Positions 15,834 through 25,600 of a DNA stretch of 28,917 nucleotides are shown here, piece by piece (within the stretch, counting starts at the first letter, position 1; every line of letters starts with the position of its first letter). The notes under the pieces are model-generated. The model worked only from the letters and a program-made list of their open reading frames with translations. It was not told the origin of the DNA and did no database searches. The stretch comes from a virus: positions 1-28,917 of the IMG/VR virus record IMGVR_UViG_3300030118_001093; one strand, written 5' to 3'. The translations under genes and the position numbers were made by a program.

Positions 15834-16898
15834 ATGTTATCAGCAATACTTAGTTTAGCAGCACCAGCAATATTAGGACCGGCAGGGTTAAGTCTTGTTG
15901 CAAACCCTATGGTAGCCAGTGCAATAGGTGGTGGCTTAGGTTCTTTATTGCAAGGTGGTGATACAAAAGACGTTTTAACAGGTGCTGCTTTAGGAGGTAT
16001 TGGTAGTGCTATAGGTGGATCTAGTGCATTTGGGGCTAATCCTACTAACTTATCTGCAACAGCAGGCGGATCAGCGCTTCCTTCAGCTATGACAGGCGGA
16101 ACAAGTCAAATAGCAACAGAAGCAATAGGAGCGCCATCATTTGGTGCAGCGTTAACAAGGCCAGAAGCCATAGGTGCTGGTATAGGTGGTTTAGCTGCAG
16201 ATTCAATGATAATGCCTAAATATAGAGAAGAAAAGGAAGACCCAGTGATGCCAAGAGGCATGCCTATAAAGAACACATCTGTATTTCCTGAGTTTGGGTA
16301 TGACGCTGGTAAAAAGGGTGAATTTAACTACAGAATACCTCGTAATTTCGAAATAGATGAGGAAAAAGAAGATAAAGATAGACCTGTTTTTGCTCTTGCA
16401 GAAGGTGGCGAAGTTAATGCTATGGACATGGCTATGGATGTGGGCATTGGTGGTATGACAGACCAAGGAATGAACGATAAAGAATTAATTAGTAGCACTA
16501 TTGACGTTTTACAAGGTGAAATAATAGACACTGACAGACAAAGTGTAATATTAGCACAATTTGTAGCTCAGTTTGGTCAAGAAGCGTTACAAGATTTAAT
16601 TAACAGAGTTGAATCTGGTGAAATACCAGCTATTCCTAGCGAGGGCGATGGTATGGTTAGCGGTGCAGGAGATGGCATGGCTGATATGATACCTGCCTCT
16701 ATGGAAGGAGATCAAGATGTATTACTTTCTGATGGCGAGTTTGTCGTTCCTGCTGACGTTGTTAGTGGCCTCGGAAACGGCTCCTCAGATGCAGGTGCTA
16801 ATAAATTAGAAGATATGATGGATAGAGTTAGAGAACTAAGAACTGGTGGCAAAGCACAGCCACCTGCTATACCTGATGAGATGATGTTGCCTGCATGA
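15834..16898 (+). CDS. Internal virion/ejection-type protein with AEGGEV and LSDGEFVVPADVVSG motifs
   Basis: 354 residues, one base after the lysozyme stop. Residues 1-130 are a glycine/alanine/serine-rich hydrophobic domain (AILSLAAPAILGPAGLSLV, then MVASAIGGGLGSLLQGG) of the type seen in T7 gp14-like membrane-inserting ejection proteins. A charged linker (about 122-180) follows, then FALAEGGEVNAMD and a long acidic region. The C-terminal 90 residues carry the conserved GDGMADMIPASMEGDQD, then VLLSDGEFVVPADVVSGLGN and MMDRVRELRTG. I recognise this end as conserved in marine phage internal proteins. It probably takes part in building the channel for DNA ejection; this is an inference from position and composition. 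Confidence 0.7.
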   Translation: MLSAILSLAAPAILGPAGLSLVANPMVASAIGGGLGSLLQGGDTKDVLTGAALGGIGSAIGGSSAFGANPTNLSATAGGSALPSAMTGGTSQIATEAIGAPSFGAALTRPEAIGAGIGGLAADSMIMPKYREEKEDPVMPRGMPIKNTSVFPEFGYDAGKKGEFNYRIPRNFEIDEEKEDKDRPVFALAEGGEVNAMDMAMDVGIGGMTDQGMNDKELISSTIDVLQGEIIDTDRQSVILAQFVAQFGQEALQDLINRVESGEIPAIPSEGDGMVSGAGDGMADMIPASMEGDQDVLLSDGEFVVPADVVSGLGNGSSDAGANKLEDMMDRVRELRTGGKAQPPAIPDEMMLPA

Positions 16899-17323
16899 TT
16901 TGCACAGCAGTGCCTCGTGAGGCAATAGACATAGTTTGGGGTGATGTTAGCAATATGCTTAACAAAGCCATAGTAACAAGCGCAGGTAAATATCACATTG
17001 ATGATATTTATCTACATTTAAATGAAGGATATTATAATCTTTGGTTGATTATAGATAATAAGAAAGATGAAAAGGTGATAGCAGCAATAACAACTAGAAT
17101 AATAGAATATCCAAATAAAAAAGCTATGGCTATGGATTGGATAGGTGGCAAAAGAATGATGGAATGGTTGCCAATAGCTATGGAAAGATTAACAAGTTTT
17201 GCAAAAGATTGTGGCTGTAGCCATTTAGAGGGCTATGGAAGAAAAGCATGGTCTAAGATTTTAAAAAAATATAATTGGGAACCAGAATATATAGCTTATA
17301 GAATGGAGATAAATAATGGGTAA
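16895..17323 (+). CDS. GNAT-fold-like phage protein (T7 gp13/P22 gp14-like slot)
   Basis: 142 residues, ATGA-coupled to the previous gene. The pattern YNLWLIIDNKKDEKVIAAITTRIIEY, then WIGGKRMMEWLPIAMERLTSFAKDCGC and HLEGYGRKAWSKILKKYNWEP is that of GNAT-like phage proteins, whose last part (GYGRKAW...YNWEP) is well conserved. In T7-like and P22-like phages related proteins sit among the internal virion genes and are needed for assembly; acetyltransferase activity is not established for them. No clear acetyl-CoA pyrophosphate loop (Q/R-x-x-G-x-G/A) can be seen, so catalysis is uncertain. The start overlaps the previous stop. Confidence 0.7.
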   Translation: MICTAVPREAIDIVWGDVSNMLNKAIVTSAGKYHIDDIYLHLNEGYYNLWLIIDNKKDEKVIAAITTRIIEYPNKKAMAMDWIGGKRMMEWLPIAMERLTSFAKDCGCSHLEGYGRKAWSKILKKYNWEPEYIAYRMEINNG

Positions 17324-18254
17324 AGGCGGATCAAGACCACAACAGCCAACAGAACAAAATATAGTACAAAGCTCATTACCTAAATACTTTGAGCCATATG
17401 CTATAGATATGATAAAAAGAGCAGAGGCTGAATCAAAAAGAGAGTATACACCATATCAAGGGCAAAGACTTGCAGATGAAAATTTAGATACACAAAGATC
17501 AAGAGAAATAGCTAGAAGCGTGGCAGAGGGCGGTATACCCGGATTAGGGCAAGCGACATCTGGAACAATGGCTGGTATGGGAAGAGCGTTAGAAGGCATC
17601 GGATTCAAATCTCAGGACTTTGATTCTGCACAGGCACAAAAGTACATGTCACCCTACATACAAAACGTATTAGATGTGCAAAAACAACAAGCAATATTAG
17701 ACTTTAATAGACAGCAAGCAGGTAGAGATGCTGATGCCGTACAAGCAGGTGCGTTTGGTGGATCTAGACAAGCTGTTGCACAAGCTCTTGCTGGTGAAGG
17801 CTTGCAAAGACAACTAGGTGAAATACAAGCTGTAGGTCAGCAAAAGGCTTTTGAACAAGCACAGCAACAATTTGGAGCAGATAGAGATGCAAGGTTAGCT
17901 GCTGAGAGGCAAGGTTTATCAGCGGCAGAGAGTTTATCTGGACAATCAGCGCAGCTTGCTGCTCTAGGTGAAAAAGCAAGAGCTGGTGATATAGAATCTG
18001 CACAGTTATTAGAAAAGATTGCTAAAGATAGACAGGCAAGAGAACAAGCAGGATTAGACTTAGCATACGAAGATTTTATAAGACAAAGAGATATGCCAAG
18101 AGAAGATTTAACATTCTTATCATCTATTTTGCGTGGTGTTCCTGTGCAACCATCTACAGAAACTACTAAATTTCAACAATACAATCCTATACAGGACCTA
18201 CTAGGTACAGGTATAGCAGGTTTAGGGTTATATAGAGGATTAACAGGCGGATGA
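17316..18254 (+). CDS. Internal virion protein, T7 gp14-like
   Basis: 312 residues; the start lies eight bases inside the previous gene with GGAG upstream. The front (MGKGGSRPQQPTEQNI) is flexible. The main body from about residue 105 is long, glutamine- and alanine-rich helix with the segment YMSPYIQNVLDVQKQQAILDF, then GAFGGSRQAVAQALAGEGL, repeated-looking GQQKAFEQAQQQFGADRDAR and a hydrophobic C-terminus LLGTGIAGLGLYRGLTGG. This pattern is typical of the ejection proteins in marine podoviruses, in the T7 gp14 position. They leave the virion with the DNA to form the periplasmic channel. ATGA overlap couples it to the next gene. Confidence 0.78.
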   Translation: MGKGGSRPQQPTEQNIVQSSLPKYFEPYAIDMIKRAEAESKREYTPYQGQRLADENLDTQRSREIARSVAEGGIPGLGQATSGTMAGMGRALEGIGFKSQDFDSAQAQKYMSPYIQNVLDVQKQQAILDFNRQQAGRDADAVQAGAFGGSRQAVAQALAGEGLQRQLGEIQAVGQQKAFEQAQQQFGADRDARLAAERQGLSAAESLSGQSAQLAALGEKARAGDIESAQLLEKIAKDRQAREQAGLDLAYEDFIRQRDMPREDLTFLSSILRGVPVQPSTETTKFQQYNPIQDLLGTGIAGLGLYRGLTGG

Positions 18255-19642
18255 TGAATGTTTTACAAATACAAGATGATTTAAAAAATTTTTCAGAAGA
18301 TCAGTTAATAAAAGAAATGCAACAGCCTAGCGGCTCTGCTCCTCAGTTTCTTGTACTGTCTGAGTTAAACAGACGAAAAAGAGTAAAGGGTGAGTTTGAA
18401 GCTAGACAGGCAAAAAATATGCCTACAGTTGCAGAAGAGGTTGTTGCTTCCGCAGGTGTGCCTCAATCAGGCATGATGGGCATGTCAGAGGCTATGGCGC
18501 CTGCCAGTGTCGAATCAGGCGGCATAGGATCTATGATGCCTAAAACTATGAAGATGGGCGGTGAAGTTGATTCTTATGCAGAAGGAGGGCTTATAGAAGG
18601 TATAGCTGATAGCGTAAGTCAAAATTCAGAAGCATTGCAAAGCATACAAGAAGCTACAATGCAAAATTCTAAATTATTACAAGATCAACAAAATCAAGCT
18701 GCGCAACAACCACAAATAACTAGACCTATGCCTATACAGCAACCGCCCGGATTTACAGATAGAGGGCCTTTTCCTAGAATACCTAGGCCTAGAGGACCTT
18801 TTCCCGGATTTGGCGGTAAAGGTGGGCCAATAATGGCTAGACCTGCAGTTATAGATAGGCCAAGATTTGGATCGATGGGATTTGGTGGCAGTCCTATGCA
18901 ACCATATAGAGGGCGACTAGGATCAGGGTTAGCGGCTTTAGGTAACAGAATAGCTGAGCCACAATCTATGGCTGAAGGTGGTGTTATAAAAGCATCTAGT
19001 GGCTTTGCTGGTACTGGTAAATCTGCAGATGATATAATCAAACAGATGGAAGAAAAAGATAAAGCAAAGATAGATGAAAATGCTGATGTAGAGAATATAT
19101 CAAAAGACGTTACTACTAAAAATACAGGAGTTGCAGGTAATGTTCCTAATTACACGATAGAGCCTGACATAATACCTTTGGTATCTGATTCTGTAGAACA
19201 AGATATTTTAAATTTACAAAAGGGTCTGCAGAAGGAAAGAGCCTTAGATAGGGCTTTAGCTATCGCACAGGCAGGTTTTGGTATTTTAGCATCAGATGCG
19301 CCAACTTTGGGTCAGGCAGTAGGTGAAGGGGCTTCTACGGGCCTAGAAGCCTACAGAGATGCTAATAAAAGATATCAAGAAGGTGTTGTTGATTTAATAA
19401 ATGCTAGAGCAAAGATTGCTTCTGGCAGAAAGAAAGGCAAGTTAACTGCAAGTGATATCATGAGCAATCTTAATAAAACTAGAGAGCAGCTTTATGGTAA
19501 GCCCGGTGACTTGGCTTATATTAAATCAGAACTTGATGATAAAACTAGGAATCAATTAGCGGCACAAGAAAGATATTTAATGAATCTTCTAAAAGAGGAT
19601 TATGGTATAGATCTACCTATTGCAACAGCCATACCATCTTAA
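18251..19642 (+). CDS. Internal virion/ejection-type protein
   Basis: 463 residues; ATG 18251 overlaps the previous stop. The N-terminal 90 residues (EDQLIKEMQQPSGSAPQFLV, then LSELNRRKRVKGEFEARQ and VASAGVPQSGMMGMSEAMAP) are conserved in marine phage internal proteins. Two AEGG motifs appear (YAEGGLI, MAEGGVI). Residues about 155-225 are a proline/arginine/glycine-rich low-complexity region (PRIPRPRGPFPGFGGKGGP), probably disordered. The C-terminal half has a helical QNLQK-type segment (LQKGLQKERALDRALAIAQAG) and ends in DLPIATAIPS. It is likely packaged and ejected along with its neighbours. No enzymatic motif is visible. Exact role unknown. Confidence 0.68.
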   Translation: MMNVLQIQDDLKNFSEDQLIKEMQQPSGSAPQFLVLSELNRRKRVKGEFEARQAKNMPTVAEEVVASAGVPQSGMMGMSEAMAPASVESGGIGSMMPKTMKMGGEVDSYAEGGLIEGIADSVSQNSEALQSIQEATMQNSKLLQDQQNQAAQQPQITRPMPIQQPPGFTDRGPFPRIPRPRGPFPGFGGKGGPIMARPAVIDRPRFGSMGFGGSPMQPYRGRLGSGLAALGNRIAEPQSMAEGGVIKASSGFAGTGKSADDIIKQMEEKDKAKIDENADVENISKDVTTKNTGVAGNVPNYTIEPDIIPLVSDSVEQDILNLQKGLQKERALDRALAIAQAGFGILASDAPTLGQAVGEGASTGLEAYRDANKRYQEGVVDLINARAKIASGRKKGKLTASDIMSNLNKTREQLYGKPGDLAYIKSELDDKTRNQLAAQERYLMNLLKEDYGIDLPIATAIPS

Positions 19643-19652
19643 AGGCGCATAA

Positions 19653-22600
19653 ATGGGTACAATTAATGTAAAAAGTAACTTAACTGGTAAAACATACCCT
19701 ATATTAATAGCTGGTAACAGGCCCACTGCAGCAGAAGACCAATTCATACAAAATTATATTGCTAGAGAAGATGGTGTTTTATTAGAAGCTCCTGAAACAG
19801 AAGAAGAAAAAGGAAGTCTTATTGATATACCCAAAGGTATAGCAGGAGGATTTTTTCAATCTTTAGCACAAGTACCCGGTGGTATAGCTTCATTAGGCGA
19901 ATCTGTAGGTGAAAAATTAGGCTTTGATGTTGCCCCCGGTGAAAGCGATATAGGCAGAGCTGCACAAGACTTTTCTCGAGGTGCAAGTAGAGCTATAGCA
20001 GATACTTTTGATCTTAACGACAGTGCTTATAGTAAATCAGGACAAGCATTTGGTTCTTTAGCATCATTTTTTATACCCGGCACAGCAGTTGCAAAAGGTG
20101 CATCTTTATTAGGTGCTGGAGCCAAAACTGTTGCTGGGCTTGGATTTGGTACAGCGGCAACACAAGGTGCTGCGGTCCAATCGCAAGATCAAATGAATAG
20201 AATAGCTAACTTTTTAGAACGTGGCGGTATTATAGATGGTTCACAAAAAGCAGATGCTGTTTTATTAAGTGCTTTAGTTGGTACATCAGAGGCTATACCT
20301 TTTGCTGCTTTAAGCAGAAGTTTAGGCGCTGGATTAAAAATATTAAAGAAGGTTAGTAAAAAAGACAGAGATGCTGCTATTAAAACAATAGGCGGCAGAA
20401 TAAGAAGAGGTTTAACTGCTGGTGTTGCTGAGGGAACACAAGAATTACTTGCAGGCATAGCTCAAGATTTAATTGAAGAGGGCATTTACAATCCAGATGT
20501 TCAGGTTGGACAAAGTGCATACGATGACGCTGTGTATGGCGGAGGTGCGGGTACTGCTTTAAGCCTTATACTAGATAGTATAAGAGGAAGAAAACTTAAA
20601 CAACTAGATAAAAAACAACAAGAGTTAGATGATGATGCGGATGAGGCTGCTAGAGAAAACGCTAGTATGGCGCAAAATGCCAAAGATTATCTAAAAACTC
20701 AAGAAGATAAACAAATAAAACTAATAGAGGGTCCGGGCCTTGGTTTGCCTGCACCTGATGCTCCTATTATTCTTCCATCTGGTGATCCTGTTACTGATAT
20801 AGACAATCAGTCAGCAGTTGATGCCCAAGAAAATAAAAAAAGAAAAAATACTGAAGATACATTACAAGCTGCGAGAGAGGCTACAACGCCATATAATCCT
20901 GTGAAATTAGAGAGTTTGCCAGATGATGAAGCATTTAAAATACGTAAACAGAGAATAGAACTAAAAAAAGGTATACCTGTAGATGATCCAGTAACAATGC
21001 AAGAATTAGAAGAAGTTGTTGGGCCTGAAGCATCTTTAAGAGAAAAAATTTTACAAAAACCTACTTTGAATAAAGAACCATTATTAGAAGAAGTTGCAGA
21101 AGCTGAAATAGAAGCAGATAGCATTACACAAGAAACAAAAGAAAAAGTAATTAAGTTTCAAGAAAATGTACTAAAACAAAAAGTAATCAATAGAGCCGCA
21201 GTAAAAAGAGTATATCAAAAATTATTTAAAGAAAAAATGCCAGATGATATTGCTGATGGTGCTTTAGCGCAAATGCTTGGCTCTGGTGTATTGCAATATG
21301 ATGGAAAAGGTAAATATTCACCTAGGAGTCAGGTAGATATTAATTTAGATTTTATAGATCAAGCTAGTGCTTTATCAGAAAGAGCAAGACAAATTAGAGA
21401 TGCAGAAAATAAATTAAGAAAGCAACAAGAGCAACTTGTAAATGATCCTGTAAACTTTGAAACTTTAAATCAACAGTTAGATATATTACAGAGACGATAT
21501 AGTGATGTGCAGTTAGAGGCTTTTAATTTAGAAAATAAAGCAAATCAAGCTGTAGAAGGCCAACAAACAATACAAGCAAGAAGAATAGCACCATCACTTG
21601 CACCCAAAAAGGTCTTTGATCAAGCCCCTAAAACAAAAGAAACTCCAGAATATGTATTAAAGCAAAAGCGTGTGCTTGATGCTCTCAGAGCAGAGCTTAA
21701 TAGGATAGGTCTTACTGATGTTAGATTAGAGGGTAAACCTTTATTAGATCAGGTTCAGCTTACAGAAGATTTAGCCAGAGGAGAAGACATAGGTATTACT
21801 GAGGGGATACAAGAGGTATCGCCTGATGGTAAACGTATTATAGCGTTGGCTATGGAAATATACGATCCTAATATGACTGATGCTGAGTTACAGCAAAAAC
21901 TTGCTAGTGTTATGAACCATGAAGTAATACATGCATTAAAAAGTTTAAATGTATTTACAGAACAAGAATACGACATACTTACAAGAGCGGCTATGACTAG
22001 AAAGTATGTCAAGAGATCAAAGGGCAAGGATACTACTAGAAGTTACACTTATTATGAAAGAGCTAGTCATGCTTATATGCGGACCGGTATGCCAGAGGAT
22101 CAGATAATTGAAGAAGCTATTGCAGAAATGTATAGAGATTATACTGACAACAAACTTAAACTTGGCGGTAAACCTAAGAGTCTATTTGACAGAATTGTTG
22201 CATTTTTTAAGTCTATATTTGGTTCGCATGCGGATCAGGGTTTTACAGAAGCAGATCAGATATTTGAAAACATAGGCACAACAGAGATAGAAAAGCAGAT
22301 AGGCAGAAGAGATAGAAAGCCGGATGATCCTGAAACTGTTACTGAGCCACGTAGGTCACGTATAATTATTGATAGATTGCCAGATTTACACAGAGGTTCT
22401 ATAGGACCCTTACCTATAGCGCATGTTGTTAAGTCTAGATATTTACAATCGATAGGTATGCCTAATACAAGGCCGGATAGATACGTACAAGTAGACGAAG
22501 AGTTGGCTAGAAGAATAGCTAAAGATTTTGATGAAGCAAAGCATGACCCAACTAATCCAGAGGTAATACAGGCATACAAAGCTATGGCTGATGAAACATT

Positions 22601-25600
22601 CAATCAATGGCTATTTATAAAAGATACAGGAATACAAATAGAGTTTATTAAGCCAAATCAAGCAAACCCATACCCAAGAGCATCTAAAGATTTATTAGAA
22701 GATATTAGTAATAATCACATGTGGGTTTTTGCTACAGACGATGGCTTTGGTAGTGATGCTATAACAGACCAAGATATAGCAGATAACCCACTATTACAGA
22801 CAACTGGTGAGATAATTGATGGTCGTGATGCTCGGTATAATGATTTATTTAGAATAGTTCATGATTATTTTGGTCACGCATTAGAGGGGGCTACTTTTTC
22901 AGCTAGAGGCGAAGAAAATGCTTGGCAGGCACATAGCCGTATGTATACCCCGTTAGCCGCTAGAGCTATGACCACAGAAACCAGAGGGCAAAACTCATGG
23001 CTTAACTACAGTGACGCTGTTGGAGATCATAATAGAAATAGTAAAAATAAAGCTGAAGAAACAATATACGCAGATCAAAAGATAACTTTACTATCTGATT
23101 TTGTGCAAACAGAGGGATTAGCTAATAATATAGAAGGAGCAATAGATGAAAGAGCAATTCAAGAAGATGAACGATTTAGTGAAACAAGAGATGATGCAAC
23201 TGACCGAGGAAGAGATGCAAGAAGAGATGGAAGACGCAGCGTTATACGAAGCACGATTGAACCGACAAAAGAAAGGAGGGAACCTGAGTTATCTCCGCAA
23301 AAGACAGTCAAGCTAACACACTTCTCTCCTATCGAGGGCTTGCAAAGCATAGACCCAGAAAAACAAAGGTCAAATTTATTTATGCGGGGAGAAGAGAGGA
23401 GAAGAACTTTTGAGGGATATCCTGCTAGAAGCTATTTTGCTGTGAATATATCTGATCCTAATGGTTATAATCCGGAACAAAATTTAGGAGATAATATATA
23501 CGAAGTAGATGTGCCATATGAAGGTATGTATGATTGGGAAGCAGACCCAGAAAAATTCAACGATGCAGCAAATGCAGAATTAGATAAAAATAGACCTGAT
23601 ATCAAAGACCCAACTGGTCGTGTTAATTATATAACAACTGCCAAAGAAAGAATGATTAAAGAGTCTGGTGCTACAGGTTATTGGATCAATGATCCTTTCC
23701 GTGGGACCATGGCGGCTATGTTCTACGAGTTAAGAGTTCCAGAGACTTATCAAGCTAAGAAATATGATCAGGCTTACAAAGATGGCATAAACCAAAAACG
23801 TGGTGTTGATGCAAAAAGAACCATGAGATCTAGAACAAGAGCAGTGGGACAGGAACACACAGTTAGCACAAGATTTCCTACAGCAAAATCAAGAGAAGTA
23901 GATCCATCCACTAATTTATTATTTATAAATGGTGATATAATTAAAAATGATTCTAGATTATCTGAACAAGCCGCTAATTTGATTAAAGGATATAATTTAT
24001 CAGGTAACTCAAAACTTTACGTAAACTTTTCAAATGAAGAAATAATAGAAGATCACATACAGGCCATGACAAATAATATTTTATTTGTTCATGATACTTA
24101 TCCTGAACAGTTTAGAGGCAGATCTTCGTTATGGTATGATGGCGCCAGAGATATTATAGACAGGTTTTCAAAAACGTATAATTATCCTCCTGAAGTAGTG
24201 GCTGCTGCTATAGCAACCCAATCGCCACAAAAAGATTGGTACATGAATGTTTCTTTAGCAGAGCGTGTATTAGATATAAGCAGAAATCATGGCAATAAAG
24301 AATTTACACCAGAGATGATGAAAACTGCAAAAAGGATTTATGGTAAACCTGTATATAAAGAAGCATTAAATTATATTAGTAATCCTAAAAGAAACTCTAC
24401 TAATTTAGATAATTTAAATCATTCTTTACATAAAGCAATGTGGATTAGAATATTTGATGAAACATATAATGATAGAGGTCATAGAATAATAACACCTGAG
24501 GGTCAGTTTTTAGATTATGCAAGAAGAAAAGATGGAAACAAAAAACTTACAGGCTGGGGTTCAAATAAGGAAATTTCCTCAGCAGTGCAGGCTTTAGAGT
24601 TAAGAGGTGATCAATCTTTACAACAAATATCAATAATATTAGGGGATAGGCATAAAGTAAGAAGTTTTTATAACAATATGATATCACCAATGTCACCTGA
24701 TGGACACTCTACAATAGATACGCATGCTGTAGCAGTAGCTTTTTTGAAACCTTTGAGTGGCAAGTCTGTAGAAGTTGATCATAACTTTGGTGTTTATACA
24801 GGAGAGGGTAGGTCAAAAATATATGGTGTAATACCTAATTCTTCTATTACAGGCGCTAGAGGTATGTATGGATTAATTGCTGATGCATACGCTAGGGCAG
24901 CAGAGCAAAGAGGCGTATTGCCAAGACAAATGCAATCAATAACATGGGAACCAATAAGAGGATTATTTCCAGATACATTTAAAAATCAAAAACAAAATGT
25001 AGAAAAAATAAATTCAATTTGGAACTCATACATTGACGGTGGATTAACTTTAGATCAAACAAGACAGGAGATAATAAATGCTACCCCAGATGGATTTACG
25101 GAACCAAGTTGGGCAAGACCCTCTGATACAATATCTCAATTCAGTAGGGATGCCAGTTACGAGACAGAATTATCTAGACCTTATGTTTCCGGAAGGAATA
25201 CCGGAGATGACAGCGGAATTGGAAGAGATTCTACCGGAGTTCCTGAGACTAGACGCTCAAGAATAAGGGCAACACCATCTAGTGAAAGGCAGAGACAGGC
25301 ACAGCAAAATGATCGTGACATTGCACAGGCTCAGTTAAATATAAGATATAACAATTTAGCAGGTATTTTAGCTAAAGGATTAAAAGTAGTGCCTGAGTCA
25401 TTTTTATTTGGCAATACTAGAGCGCAGGCTGCACAAAAAATAGTGCAAAAATATCAAGACTCTTTTCAACCTGTTGGTGCAATGATGGATGAGTTGCGTG
25501 ATAAAGGCTACACAATAGCCGATGCTATGGACCCTTATCTAAGAGAGGTAAATTCTTCAGGTATTATAGGAGATAAATTAACTGATTTAGAAGAAACTAT

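Noticed and set aside
16203-16531. Minus-strand frames opposite the ejection gene at 15834
   Set aside because: Antisense shadows; no ribosome binding site and no neighbouring minus-strand operon.
18677-19041. Minus-strand proline/glycine-rich frames opposite the gene at 18251
   Set aside because: They mirror the low-complexity Pro/Gly/Arg region of the real gene.
23146-25266. Giant gene being an artefact of frameshift errors joining separate genes
   Set aside because: The frame is continuous over 2853 codons with domain-like sequence on both sides of each nested gene, and a random joining would not stay in frame three times.
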